Made by a program: the position numbers and the translations under genes
The notes under the pieces: model-generated
What the model saw: only the letters and a program-made list of their open reading frames with translations
The model's database searches: none
What the model was told of the DNA's origin: nothing
Shown: positions 53,117-64,000 of the stretch, piece by piece
Position numbering within the stretch: the first letter of the stretch is position 1
Layout: each line of letters starts with the position of its first letter
Assembly: GCA_018343915.1 (NCBI GenBank)
Contig: JABRWF010000001.1
Location: 434,001-498,000, forward strand
DNA length: 64,000 bases
Direction of reading: 5' to 3'
Source: Agroathelia rolfsii
Taxonomy: Eukaryota; Basidiomycota; Agaricomycetes; Amylocorticiales; Amylocorticiaceae

Positions 53117-53149
53117 ATCGGTCAGAGTATGTAGCCAATGCTACTGACC
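53107..53149 (+). promoter_or_regulatory. -1 frameshift signal between gag and pol, element K
   Basis: Heptamer G GGT TTT (53107-53113), TAA, then GGTCAG (53120-53125) perfectly paired with CTGACC (53144-53149). The spacer is 6 nt. Confidence 0.78.
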
Positions 53150-56100
53150 AATTTGTACAAAACAAAATGTCTTCTATTTTTACTTCTTCTTCTTTCTCTA
53201 TCTCTGCTTCTTCTGTACAAGGTGTGCATGGACAACACCTAAATATACCTATCATGTTCCATGGACACTTTTCTACTATTTCTTTATCAGCCATGATCGA
53301 TTCTGGAGCCACCTCCACCTTTATAAATAAAAAATTTGTAGAAAAACACAATATAAAAACATCACCATTACATAAAAAAATTCCTTTGTATAATATAGAC
53401 AACTCCCCCAATGCAATCGGTTTCATTTCAGAATACGTCACCCTTTTAACTCAGATAGGACAAGAAAAACGATGATTAGTATTTTTGGTAGTAGACATTG
53501 GTACCGAGGATGTAATCCTAGGTATTGATTGGCTAAGACTAGAAAACCCCGTCATTAATTGGAAAAAGGGAAATGTAACATTAATGGACGATTTGTTAAA
53601 AGATAAGGAATATAAAAAAATCAATAAAATCATAAAAGATGAGGAATCTCCTCCAAAATTGGCAGCGACATCGGGCTTGCCACCCCAATACCAACAACAT
53701 GCCAGGGTGTTTTCCGAAGCTGAGTCTCAATGATTCCCTACCAGTAAACCTTATGACCACAAAATTGAACTGGTAGAAGGAGCAGAGATGAAAAGAGCTA
53801 AGGTATACCCTCTATCAATCCCAGAGCTAAAGGAGCTAGATGTGTATTTGGAGGAAAACCTGGCTAAGGGCTATATAAGAAAGTCCCAAAGCCCCTATGC
53901 CTTGCCTTTCTTTTTCATACCCAAGAAAAATGGGAAATTAAGGCCAATAGTGGATTATCGCCGACTGAATAATATCACTATAAAAAACTCCTATCCATTG
54001 CCACTCATTTCCTCTATTGTTGATGGGCTCTCCAAGGCTAAAATATTCACCAAGTTGGACCTACAATGGGGATACAATAACGTACTTATCAAAGAAGGAC
54101 ACTAAGAGCGGGCTGCGTTCATAACCCCTCGAGGACTTTTTGAACCCCTAGTAATGACATTTGGTTTATGTAATGCCCCAGCCACTTTTCAAGCAATGAT
54201 GGACGAAATATTTGCAGACCTAATTGCACAAGGATTAGTATATGTGTATATAGACAACATCATTATTGCCACTGCCAACCTAGAAGAACACCGACAATTG
54301 GTACATGAGGTTTTACGGAGGTTAGCAGAAAACGATCTATTTGCAAACCTAGAGAAATGCCTATTCAAAGTACCAGAGGTGGAATTTTTAGGCGTAATAA
54401 TTAGCTATAACTGTGTACAGATGACCAATAAAAAAGTACAAGCAATCTTGGACTAGCCTATCCCTAAGACAGTCAAAGATGTACAAAAGTTCAGAGGTCT
54501 AGCTAATTATTACCGGAGATTCATCAAAGGGTTCAGCGATATCACCAAACCTCTTGATAGATTGATAGGCAAAGGCGCTTGGAAATGGGAAGAAGAGGAA
54601 CAGCAATTATTTGACAATCTCAAAAAAGCCTTTACCACAGCACCGGTATTGGCAATATATGACCATCAAAGAGAAAGTCGAATTGAGACTGATGCCTCAG
54701 GTTACGCAACTGGTGGAGTTTTCTCCCAGTTACAGGATGATGGTGAATGGCACCCCATTGCTTTCCATTCCAAATCCATGGATGATGCTCAACGAAACTA
54801 TGACATCTGGGATAAAGAAATGCTAGCAATCATTCAAGCATTAGAAGAATGGCGTCATTATATCATTGGGTTACCGAAACCAGTAGAAATTTGGTCGGAT
54901 CATAAAAATTTGGAATATTGGGCAACAAGTCAACATCTAAGCCGCCGACAAGCACGTTGGTATAGAATCCTACAAGAATATAACTTCACTTTATGTTACA
55001 AAAAAGGATCAACCAATGGACAAGTAGATGCCCTATCCCGATGACCAGACTTCTATACAGAAGAATCCCAGGATAACCTAAACATCACTGTGTTACAACC
55101 ATCCCATTTTAAAATTATGGCATCAAAAAGAAGGCATGTTGTTGTTGAAGGAGAAAAGGAGATCTTGGCAGACATTAGACGGGAGAGCACCGAGTTGCTG
55201 GAATCCCTCTATCAGATTGTCAAGATAGGTCTACGACGAGTTACCTTAGGTCTACAGGATTGGGAAACAGAGGACGGACTAGTGCTGTATAAAGAAAAGG
55301 TGTTTGTGCCCCCCAACAAAAGCTTGAAAGAAAAAATTTTGGCCAAATACCATGACTCAGCACTAGCAGGATACCCAGGATGTGCAAAAACTCTAGAGCT
55401 TATAAGCAGAAATTACTATTGGATTAATATGACAAAAGAAATAAACCAATATGTAGACTCCTGCCTGCTATGTCAAGCAAATAAGCCTAGTAGACAAGCA
55501 TTACCCGGATTACTCCAACCCCTCCCAGTACCAGGCAAACCATGGGAACATGTAACCTCGGATTTGATTGTTAAATTACCTAAGTCACAGGGATTTGACT
55601 CAATTCTGGTGGTAGTAGATAGGCTGACAAAATTGGTGCATTTCATACCAACTAATGAGAACATTTCTGCCAAAGATGTAGCTGAACTCTATGTTAAAAA
55701 TGTGTTCAAACTCCATGGTACACCAACAACTTGGACCTCAGACCGGGGCCCCCAATTTGCAAGTCAGGTGATGAAAGACATACATGCAAGCCTACATATC
55801 AAAACTGCATTGTCCACAGCATATTATCCACAAAGTGATGGACAAACCGAGCGTGTGAATCAGGAGGTAGAACAATACCTCAGGATTTTCTGCAATCATT
55901 GACAAACAAATTAGGTGGATTGGCTGCCTTACGCGGAATTTATGCATAACAATAGGAGAAATGAAAGTACACGCTCAAGTACTTTTGAACTCACCTACGG
56001 TTACATTCCAAATTGGGAAGCCAAGGATATCCAAGACCCAACTCCAGGAGCCTTCAACTGGATAGAAAATGCCAAGGAGGTGCAAAAAGAAGCCCAGGCA

Positions 56101-56628
56101 GCATTAGGAATGGCAAGGGAACAAATGGAACAGTCATATAACAAAGGAAAAAAGATGTTCCCTGACATTGAGGAAGGACAGGAAGTCTGGCTTAATACAC
56201 GAAATCTGAAACTTGATAGGCCATCCAAAAAATTAAGTCAAAAATGGATTGGACCCTATAAAGTACAGAAAAAGCTAAACGACCTGAACTACTAATTGGA
56301 CCTTCCGGATAACCTTAAGATACACAATGTCTTCCACGTCTATTTGCTAAAACCCCATTATGCCTCAGATCGCCATCAGAAGCCATTACCGCCAGTAGAA
56401 GTAGAAGGAGAAGAAGAATACGAGATGGAAGAAGTACTCAATTCGAGACTACGGCGTGGCAAACTGGAATTCTTAGTCACTTGGAAAGGATATCCAGGGG
56501 AACAAACCTGGGTCAGGGAATCAGATATGCATGCGGACGATGCCATCAAAGATTTCTATAAATCCAATCCAAGTGCACCAAGAAAAATCAGTGCAGCAAC
56601 CTTTGGCCTCTTACCTTTCCAAAATTAG
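53114..56628 (+). pseudogene. Element K pol: PR-RT-RNase H-integrase-chromodomain, eight stops
   Basis: One frame throughout. Protease MIDSGATSTF (about 53294), RT with YIDN at 54247-54258 instead of YIDD, RNase H ETDASGYATGG (about 54685), integrase finger HDSALAGYPGCAKTLE...CLLCQANK (about 55350-55490), core SDLIVKL, SDRGPQF, GQTERVNQE (about 55560-55870), chromodomain EFLVTWKGYPGEQTWV (about 56465-56515). Stops at 53473, 53731, 54103, 54454, 55042, 55900, 55912 and 56293. It is the most diverged of the five chromoviruses and the most damaged. Confidence 0.93.
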
Positions 56629-56681
56629 GACAATTTGACAGAATGGCAACCCGAGGCGGATTGCCCCTAAAGAGGGGGTAA

Positions 56682-57667
56682 TGTTACGAGTCGCTCGTTG
56701 TACTATAATTTTATTCTGAATTTTTCATTATTTTTCCGAATTTTTCCTGATTTTTCTCTATTTTTTGGTATATATATTGTATATTATGTAAGCATACACT
56801 CTGATGACTAAGCAAGTCATGTGACCAGTCAACCATGTGACTGGCCATCATGTGACCACTAGTCATGTGACATATTATGTAAACAGAGTCTAGAGCATGG
56901 GTCCGGATCATAACACCACTTTAAACTCATTATAACTAATAATGGTGCAATATCACGCCATACTTAGCATTGCTGCGCACAGACCATGTAATTGCGCACA
57001 GACCAGGTAGAATTAGTATATAACCCTGTAGTGCCTCTACCTGAAGACCTCAGATTCGTTCTCTTCATCTTCAGGTAAGCACAGTAGTGCTATGTATTAG
57101 ATAATTGCTAACATAATAAAAACCTTCGTCTTCAGAGCCCATATTCTCTAAAGGCGTGACTGCCTGTCTCTTTCCCCTACCTCTCTCTCTCTCCAAAAAA
57201 TCCTCTCTGCTTTGTGCTAGGAGGTAACCAGTGTGCTCTGTGCTACTGGTTGTTTAGAGGTTGCTTAGTGCCCCTCTACATTAGAGTGCATAAGACAGGT
57301 CCAGCCCTCTGGGTGACCATTTGCGTATCTATATACAAAATCATAGTGCTTAGTGCACCTAAGAGAACAAAGGCAGTGCCCTACGTTCTTTGCAGTTAAG
57401 ATACATCGCACGCCTAACAGTATACACAAGATAGTTTGTGTTCTGCGTGTAGACCTTGCTTGAAAGTCTAGTAGACTTAGAGTAAAGCTCGGTGATACAA
57501 AGACTCGAACTTGCGTGATAGTTGTGACAGCGCAAGGAAGTGTACACCCGCGCATCCCTAGCCTTGGGAGTTGTAAAACAGCCGTTACTTGGCTACCCTG
57601 TACCTTTGAGGGGTTGACGTAGGCTTAGGTTGAGTTTTGGTGACAAGAGTCTGGTGTGCTCTTGACA
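56682..57667 (+). repeat. Element K 3' LTR
   Basis: 986 bp; carries the same TATA, self-primer and intron signals as the 5' LTR. Confidence 0.95.
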
Positions 57668-57672
57668 CCATG

Positions 57673-57949
57673 CCTTTGGAGTGCCCTCTAAGAGTCCTAT
57701 AAAGAAACGTGCCTTAGTGTAGTTAGATGCGTATATTTTTGGGTTAAGCTTGATGTGGTTTTCGAACCCAAAAATAAAGGATTGGTACTTTGACCAATCA
57801 CCGGACTATTTCTTGGGGGCTTGCCCTATTTCTTTAGGCGTGGACGTAGAGGCAGCAATAGCAGGTGCAGGTTGTTCTCTTTCTAGTAGGTCTGCAAAGT
57901 GGGCTTGGGTTTCTTGCATTTGCTCCATTGAGACTTGGATACAGGCTTG
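57673..57949 (-). pseudogene. Element F gag, middle segment
   Basis: Minus-strand text matching N gag between the coiled-coil part and the capsid (KEIG, SGDW, FGFENH-like). It lies between K and solo D. Confidence 0.8.
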
Positions 57950-58592
57950 GTTTGTGTTATGAGTTGGAATTTTGGACTATAAATTTTTCGTTATTATTTA
58001 AACAATGTATTATATTTCATTTCATTTTCTTTCATTATATTACCCTCAGAGCGTGGTCTATAGGCAGTGAGCGGTCCTATGATTGGCCCTCATGTGACTA
58101 AGCCACACGCTACAGGAGTAATCGTGAGTTGTGCATTTCCTGTTCACCATTCCGCACAACTCCGGAGTACAAACCTCCGATCACTAACCGACTCCTAACG
58201 GATACTGGTTCCGCTACACACTTCCGAGCTTCAGCTCCAGAGCTCTTCAGGAGCTCTGCTCCTGAGCGCAGAGCCTCCGCAAAGTGTTGTATCTCTGCAC
58301 GGCTGCCCATCGGAGTTAGGGAAAAGGTCTTCCCCTGCATATTCTACTTTCTCTATCTCTTGTCTCCGCGTCGGAACTAGCACAGAGCTTTTGTAGTAGT
58401 ATAAGTAGTTGGTGTAACTTGTCCTGAATGGCCAGCTTTGACCTCTTCGCCTTCAGGCAAGTATTTAGCATTTGTATTCCCCTTAGAATTACTCAATTAA
58501 CTTCGCCTTCAGGGTTCTTTTACCTCCGGGCCTAGCCCAGCATCTTAGCATACCAAAACATTCAATTAGTAGGGTGAAATTCCCTAGATTAG

Positions 58593-60474
58593 TGTCAAGG
58601 CTTGCACACTTGACTTATCTAACAAACACAACCCCCTGTAAGGTACGGAGGCGGGCTGTAAAGCCGGGTTTTACATGTATTACTTGGCTAGATATTTCTC
58701 AGGGACCCATGTGCTCCTATTGCTGCTCTTCGTAATAGGATACCCTATTGACTACTTTGCTAGGCTTGTGATCGGTACTCTAGACATAGTGTCTTCTCAT
58801 GTACTCGCTTTGCGTCAAATAGTTTATATGGTATTTCTTACTGGAGACAGGCGGCTTAGCCCACCGTGGTCTATGTAATCCCTGCAAGGACTTATTACTG
58901 CCTTGACCAGAATGAACTGGATTTGTCTGTCATGTGCAGTGCCTCTTTGTATTGAGGACTTAAGACTTATATCACCCTCTGATACTAGGGCTTACATGTA
59001 CGCTACTTAGACGCCGTGAAGGCCTTATACTAAATAGGGGAGTGTGTGTGGGGTATGGGCTAGGGCAAACAAGCCTGAAGGCGAGATTATATATTAGTTA
59101 ATATATAAGAAGTACAAACTGTCAAGAGCTGCCTTCACAGCTAGCTCGGGCGGTGCGGCGATGCCCCTGGGGCGCTAACTGCTAAGCGGCTCACTGCCAG
59201 ATGGTAGCCCTGTAGGTTCGTGGAGTCGCCTCTTCGATATCTTGGGGCTTGCGGCGATACGGGTGACGCGGCAAGCAGGCACAGCGTATGGCAAGTTGAG
59301 CGGGAGGTCCGGCGAGATCAGGCGTAGAGCAGAAGATGTCAAGCCAGAGGGAGATAACTAGACAAGATGCTCAAGGACGCTCGAGTCCACAGGTTGACCG
59401 CTGACTATGCAGCGGGTGTAGGGCTTGTTTAGGGCCAAACACACTTAATTTTCCGACTACTGTAACTACTACATCAGGTACAGTATATATATACGAAGTA
59501 CAGTAGTCATGAAAATGATAAATAAAGAAAAGGATGAAAAACAATAAGAACAATAGAATCCAGCGCGCACCGCGCACTCTGGTAGTCGTGCCACGCTGTG
59601 CACAAAGGCGGGAATGCATTCCTTCGGAACCATCGGCAGTCTGATCGTCGATCAGAGCGCGATCATAGGAGAGTCCAAGCGCGATCTTCCCAGATAGGAA
59701 GGATCCGCTAGTGCGGGCACATGGCGGCTCAGGGATTGACATTGAGAAGGCCAGTCGGCATGTGGAACACTCTGATGGACAGAAGCGCATCAATGATGGA
59801 AAGGAAGCGCGGGAAGGCGCTGTGCACATGGCTCTGGGGAAACGTCAGCGGACACATCGGAAACGCTTCCAATGCACGGGGTACGCGGCGACTCAGAAGG
59901 GAGGGCGTCGCCGGTGGCTCCGTCGTAGATGTTCGCGTGTGTTGATGTGTGCGATCGGGACGTTTGGCGGCCGGGTGCATTGGCAGATCGTGACACAAAT
60001 GGGGTGCCCTTACCTGAAGGCGAGAAGGTCGAAGCTAAGGTTCAGGTAAGGGCTACATACTTATATTTATACATAAAATGAAGGGCCCGTGCACAGCCTT
60101 GATGGCCAGTGCGCAGCAGGGTTCGTAAGCGGAAATGACTAGAATGCAGGGGCAGTGCTTTGTGCCTAAGTCTGATGAGCAACCAACCGGAATGATGAGT
60201 CTAGTACTCCTTAGTAATCGCACAGTGATTGGAATGTCCCTGGTTCCTGAGTCTAGACCTTTTGATGAAGAGGAATGATCTAGACTCTGCCTTCCTAATA
60301 TACTCTTGTCACAAGCACTCCTGTCACGTGGGGCTAACACAGCCAGTCACACGCACGTCAAGATGTTGCCTACAAGGTATTTCATCCATTTCTCCATGAA
60401 TAAAAATCGTAAAAATATAATAAAAATATGTACATGTTCGTAATAAAAAGGCGAAAAATGTCCAACTTATAACA
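58593..60474 (-). mobile_element. Solo LTR, family B, split by solo H
   Basis: TGTCAAGGCTTGCACAC to GTCCAACTTATAACA; duplication ATTAG (58588-58592, 60475-60479) is perfect. About 1001 bp after subtraction. Confidence 0.92.
59120..59995 (-). mobile_element. Solo LTR, family H
   Basis: 876 bp, TGTCAAGAGCTGCC to GGCAGATCGTGACA on the plus strand. Flanks CAAAC (59115-59119) and CAAAT (59996-60000) differ by one transition. Confidence 0.9.
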
Positions 60475-60704
60475 ATTAGTTAGTTAGACGCGTGACGCGT
60501 GATTTGGAACCTCCGGGAACTCCGCTCCCCTCCGGCTTAAGTCTCCGGAGCTTTGTAAGGCATAAGCAGAGTACCCTTACCACCCTCAATAGATAAAGGG
60601 GTTTGCGTAGTGTGGGAAAACTTCTGTCTTAGGTACTTTGCTAAGAGTTGAGAGGTTATTTTTGGTTATCTCCGCATAGTCAAGAGTGATCCCTTGATAG
60701 TTTG

Positions 60705-61122
60705 CTTGTAAAAGTGCCAGAATCTGGCCGAGTTCTTGTGGAAGGGACATCTTTTCTTCTTTTGGAGGAGGGGAGGGTTTGCGCTTCTTTTCTCGGCGGC
60801 GCTCATGGCGGCTCTTGGAGGGTGATGGATGCAGGATGATGGGGGATTCTGGGTATGACACTTCTGTAGTATAGCGTTGGCAGAATTCGGAGGGAGAGGG
60901 GTATTCTGATAGTGCCTCCTCTTGACCTTCTAGTGTTTTAGGTGGTGATGCTTGCGTAGATATGGCTTCTTTACCAGATTCTTCTTCTTCTTCTTCTGAA
61001 AAATGCGGAGCGGAGCTCGACGTGACTTCTTTCATAACTTCTGGGGGAGAGGCAGTAGCTTTTGTTGCCCATGGGACAGGGACTTCTTTGGGTTTGTAGG
61101 CTGTGCCTTTGCATGTGCTCAT
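60705..61122 (-). pseudogene. Element F gag, N-terminal segment
   Basis: Starts at 61122 (MSTCKGTAYKPKEVP), nearly the same as N gag. Acidic Glu run, then a Lys/Arg stretch; interrupted at 60705 by solo D and resumed at 57949. Confidence 0.88.
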
Positions 61123-61583
61123 TCACAGAGCAGGAAAAGTACGTTCTTCTTTGTCACCAGTGGTCGTACTGGTTTCCAAATGGTTAGCGGGATTTTCTTC
61201 TTTGTCTGGGGCTAGAGCTTGCCCGTATGGTAATCACACAAGTTACACAAAAATATTGAATGGCAGGGGAGGGTGGTAAAGGTGCCACTCATGCTTAGCA
61301 GTGATAGACTTTGATCCCCACGAGGGACTCCTAGAACACCAAGCTTTTTAGGCTTGTATTGTGCTTTGGATACAGCTAAGAAATCGGGTAGAATATGTAC
61401 CCTATTCTTATCTAGACGGGGTTGTTAACAGGCTTTGGAGGGCGCTGTACAATTGCTTCCCAAAGTAGTGTCACTACTTACATGCTCAGAAAATGTTTGT
61501 GTAAAAAATATGAAATAGGGTGCTCTTCATGCAAGATTGCTAATCTTGCCTTCTTAGACCATGGAAGTCTGAGGGATCCTGGT

Positions 61584-61596
61584 AGCTTCGACCTAA
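61584..61596 (-). other. Element F primer-binding site (self-priming type)
   Basis: Minus strand TTAGGTCGAAGCT beside the 5' LTR; pairs with AGCTTCGACCT at 61968-61978. Confidence 0.75.
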
Positions 61597-62439
61597 TGTC
61601 AAGGGTGTACTCCTTGACTAAGTGACGTTGGGTGTGGAGAGCCTACTTGTGTGCTTTAACCAAACAATACACTTCCTTTAACACTAAATCTAAGTACCTA
61701 TACAAGAGTGTTCCCACAGATATCCAACCTTTATTATATTGAAGGTGGACCGGGTACTTTCTTAGCTCTTATATATTCATTGCTCTTAGTTCACACGCAC
61801 ACGCGAGGGGATTTGCACCACCTCCTAGTATATAGGGAGAGAGTGAGAGAGAGAGAGGGGGAAAGGCTAGGACGTTAGGCCTAGGCCTAGAGAGTATACC
61901 CTGAAGGCGAAGTTTTATTAGTAATCTTTTTATGGAATACAAAACCTTTACTTGCCTAAAGGTAAAGAGGTCGAAGCTAAGCTCTTCAGGACAAGTTACA
62001 TGTGTTATTTATACTACTATTGAAGGGTCCGTGCGCAGCCTTAATGGTCTGTATGCAGAGGGGAATAGAAGCATAAATGTGGCAATACAGGGAAAGAGCT
62101 TTTACCCTAACTCCACTAGGCATCCGTATGGAGATCCATTTCCGGATCGATACCAGTAATTGTTAGGAATTGCTCAGGGAAGGAAGGCTGTGTTCCTGGG
62201 CTGTGCATGATGGTAAAATAGAAGTACGCGCAGCCCCGAGATTACTCCTGTGACATGCGGCTTGGAACACGTGAGGGCCAATCACATGACCACTGCACTG
62301 CCCATAGTCCACACCCTATAGGGTAATTTTTATAATAAAACAGAAGAAAAAGAAAGAAAATGCAATAGTTAATTGAGTGTTAGTCCAAATAATACAAGAA
62401 AATAGCCGAAAAATCGGCGAAAATTCCCTTCTCATGACA
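61597..62439 (-). repeat. Element F 5' LTR
   Basis: 843 bp, TGTCAAGGGTGTACTCC to CCCTTCTCATGACA. Self-primer at 61968-61978, GA repeat near 61840-61860. The right flank ACCAC matches the left flank at 22859. Confidence 0.94.
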
Positions 62440-62444
62440 ACCAC

Positions 62445-62548
62445 CATGTTCTGTGCACACCACCATCAAGAGGCATTAAGCCGTGAGGATCATCCCAGCT
62501 GCAAGAGATAAGCAACGGGATGATACCCGCGATGGATCACGCCTATAG
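62445..62548 (+). mobile_element. Outer S element interior, continued
   Basis: Resumes the S interior after F; contains ATCAAGAGGCATTAAG and GCGATGGATCACG shared (reversed) with 34545-34615. Ends at TATAG, target of the next LTR. Confidence 0.7.
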
Positions 62549-63038
62549 TGTCAAGGCTTACGCGCTTGACTCTACCAAAAGACACAACCTGCTGTAAGGT
62601 ACACAGGCGGGCTGTAAAGCCGGGTTTTACGTGTACGACTTGTTTGGTATTCTGATTCAGACACCCACGTGCTCCCGTTGCTACCTTTCGTAATAGTATA
62701 CGCTAAGCTCTACTTTGCTAAGATCGTGGTCAGTACTCTAGCCAGAGGCTTCCTGTGTACTCTCTTTGCGTCAAATAAAGCTTATCGTATTTCTTACTGA
62801 GGATAGGCGGCTTAGCCCTCCGTGGTCTACGTAATGTCTGCTAGGGCTTATTACTGCCTAGGCCTAAATGAATAGGGCTTTTATCACACGGGTGCCCTCT
62901 GATGTATTAGGGACTTAAAGACTTATGAGCCTTCTTGTATCAAGGCCTTGGTACGCTTACTAAGATGCCCTAAAGGCCTTACACTTAATAAGGAAAGGTG
63001 AGAGAGAGAGAGAGGGGGTGTAGGCTAGGACTGATATA
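62549..63038 (-). mobile_element. LTR of family B type, interrupted at 63039
   Basis: TGTCAAGGCTTACGCGCTTGAC onward, reverse orientation, about half an LTR. Cut by an F-family LTR at 63039. The remainder is outside the window. Confidence 0.78.
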
Positions 63039-63047
63039 TGTCAAGGG

Positions 63048-63277
63048 TGTCACGCGCCGCACATCCCAATCAACATCCGGAACGTTTTCCAACGCACACC
63101 ACAATATGCGCTCACTCAGGTTGCCCGGCGGTGACTCACGATGCACTGTCTCGCCGGAACCTCCGTGTTGCACGCATCTGTTGGAACTAAAACTGATCGC
63201 CAATCAACGAACTCCGGACACACCGCGTGGTCACACTGATGCCCGGCATCGATCAACAATTACAGCGCTTTGTGTCA
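63048..63277. mobile_element. Small insert (about 230 bp) inside LTR F, family unknown
   Basis: It interrupts LTR F between TGTCAAGGG and AGGGTATACTCC. It starts TGTCACGCGCC and ends GCGCTTTGTGTCA. AGGG (or AAGGG if the insert ends one base earlier) is duplicated. The start resembles LTR H (TGTCACGACCC), but the body is not alignable to H by eye. Confidence 0.6.
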
Positions 63278-63505
63278 AGGGTATACTCCTTGACTATATG
63301 ACGTTGGGCGTGGAGAGCCTACTTGTGCGCGTAATCAAACAATACACACCCCAACACTAAAATATCAAAGTACCTACGTAAGAGTGTTCCCACAGACGCG
63401 CAATCCCTGTGTCTATTGAGGGTACGCCGGGTACTTTCTTATCTCTTACGCAATCGGGCTCTTATTCACACGCACACGTTTGGGGGATTTACACCACCCA
63501 CAAGT

Positions 63506-63506
<1 letters not shown>

Positions 63507-63540
<34 letters not shown>
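63507..63540. repeat. GA microsatellite in LTR F
   Basis: A (GA)n run with one interruption, clearly longer than the homologous tracts at 23105, 27567, 33898 and 61840. It lies at a fixed LTR position in all F copies and varies in length. Confidence 0.85.
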
Positions 63541-63541
<1 letters not shown>

Positions 63542-64000
63542 CTAGGATGGAAGGCCTAGGCCTGAAGGTATACCCTGAAGGTGAAGATGTTATTTAGTAA
63601 TCAAACTTATGGAATACAAATCCTTTACTTGCCTGAAGGCGAAGAGGTCGAAGCTGAGCTCTTCAGGACAAGTTACATGCTCTATTTATACTACTATTGA
63701 AGGGTCCGTGCACAGCTTGGATGGTCTGTGCGCAGAGGGAAATAGAAGTGTAAGGGTGGCAATGCAGGGGAAGAACTTTTGACCTAACTCCACCGGGCAT
63801 CCGTGTGGAGATCCGTTTCCGGACCAGTACCGGTAACTGTTAGGAATCGTTCAGGGAAGGAAGGCTGTGTTCCTAAGCCGTGCGCAATAGTGAAGATAAA
63901 GTTTGCACAGCTCCGAGATTACTCCTGTGACGTGCGGCTTGGAACACGTGAGGGCCAATCACATGACCGCTACACTGCCCACAGTCCACGCCCTTTAAAG

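Larger units (their letters stand above)
50422..57667 (+). mobile_element. Full-length chromovirus, family K (7246 bp)
   Basis: LTRs 50422-51407 and 56682-57667 (986 bp each). Duplication CCATG (50417-50421, 57668-57672) is perfect. It is nested in gag of F. The LTRs differ at about a dozen sites that I can see, all transitions. Polypurine tract AAAGAGGGGGTAA. Confidence 0.96.
57955..60699 (+). mobile_element. Solo LTR, family D, split by a solo B that holds a solo H
   Basis: TGTTATGAGTTGGAATTTTGG at 57955; ends CCCTTGATA at 60699 (the terminal CA has become TA). Duplication GTTTG (57950-57954, 60700-60704) is perfect. 858 bp after subtraction, equal to the copy at 743-1600. Confidence 0.92.
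22864..62439 (-). mobile_element. Chromovirus family F, one copy spread over 39.6 kb by nested insertions
   Basis: 3' LTR 22864-24542 (holding solo G) and 5' LTR 61597-62439, with the perfect duplication ACCAC at 22859-22863 and 62440-62444. The interior is interrupted by M (26204-46743), solo B (47066-48074), element K (50422-57667) and solo D (57955-60699). Subtracting all inserts and their duplications gives 7180 bp, against 7188 bp for the uninterrupted copy N. The pol reading frame also stays in register across each subtraction. Confidence 0.95.
63039..64000 (-). mobile_element. F-family LTR, truncated by the window end, with a 230-bp insert
   Basis: TGTCAAGGG (63039-63047), then the insert 63048-63277, then AGGGTATACTCCTTGAC onward to the window end. 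Matches LTR F closely, including the GA repeat and the primer-like AGGTCGAAGCT near 63646. Confidence 0.85.

Noticed and set aside
63507..63540. CRISPR-like or satellite array
   Set aside because: It is a simple GA microsatellite within an LTR. No spaced repeat array occurs anywhere in the window.

Overview
The window looks like a transposon-packed, heterochromatin-like block of a filamentous basidiomycete genome. The evidence is a cytochrome P450 gene with nine introns of 50-64 nt, a chromodomain Ty3/Gypsy (chromovirus) population, and damage made almost wholly of transitions. The style resembles Rhizoctonia-type Agaricomycetes; that attribution is recognition, not proof. The only intact host gene I can support is the P450 at 3504-5527. 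A possible gene remnant lies upstream of it, and short unassigned stretches remain at about 2.5-3.5, 5.5-6.5 and 20.9-21.4 kb.

I use ad hoc family names. Chromoviruses: G (LTR 832 bp), F (843-856), B (about 1007), K (986), and D (858), H (876) and M (857), seen only as solo LTRs. S is a pol-less element with LTRs of about 193 bp. T is a 123-bp element carrying a tRNA-like sequence. There is also one Ty1/Copia element.

Layout. 1-3.5 kb: solo LTR D and old relics. 3.5-5.5 kb: P450. 5.8-6.2 kb: solo LTR S and a T element. 6554-12715: solo LTR B split by an intact Copia. 12722-20897: a second solo LTR B, on an overlapping target site, split by a solo S and by full element G. 21416 to the window end: one deep nest. 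A B-type LTR is split by an S element (22005). S holds element F (22864-62439, minus strand). F holds solo G, solo M (26204-46743), solo B, full element K and solo D. M holds another S (26809-46486), which holds full element N (family F), solo G, solo H (itself holding a solo F) and full element B, whose pol is split by solo H. The deepest chain has seven levels. Nearly every junction has a 5-bp target-site duplication (TSD), and subtracting the inserts restores family lengths: F 7180 vs N 7188 bp; LTR B 1007 vs 1007; LTR D 858 vs 858.

The five chromovirus copies share four signals. (1) A TATA box 34-35 nt upstream of an 11-nt sequence complementary to the primer-binding site just after the 5' LTR. 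The pairing covaries between families, as expected for Tf1-type self-priming. (2) A predicted leader of exactly 23 nt followed by a 59-61 nt GT-AG or GC-AG intron inside the LTR. (3) gag ending on the heptamer GGGTTTT with pol in the -1 frame, followed by a stem with a compensatory change: a -1 ribosomal frameshift signal. (4) A C-terminal chromodomain, which fits the insertion of these elements into one another. All five carry nonsense mutations, and three have lost an aspartate of the reverse-transcriptase catalytic pair; the Copia looks intact and recent.
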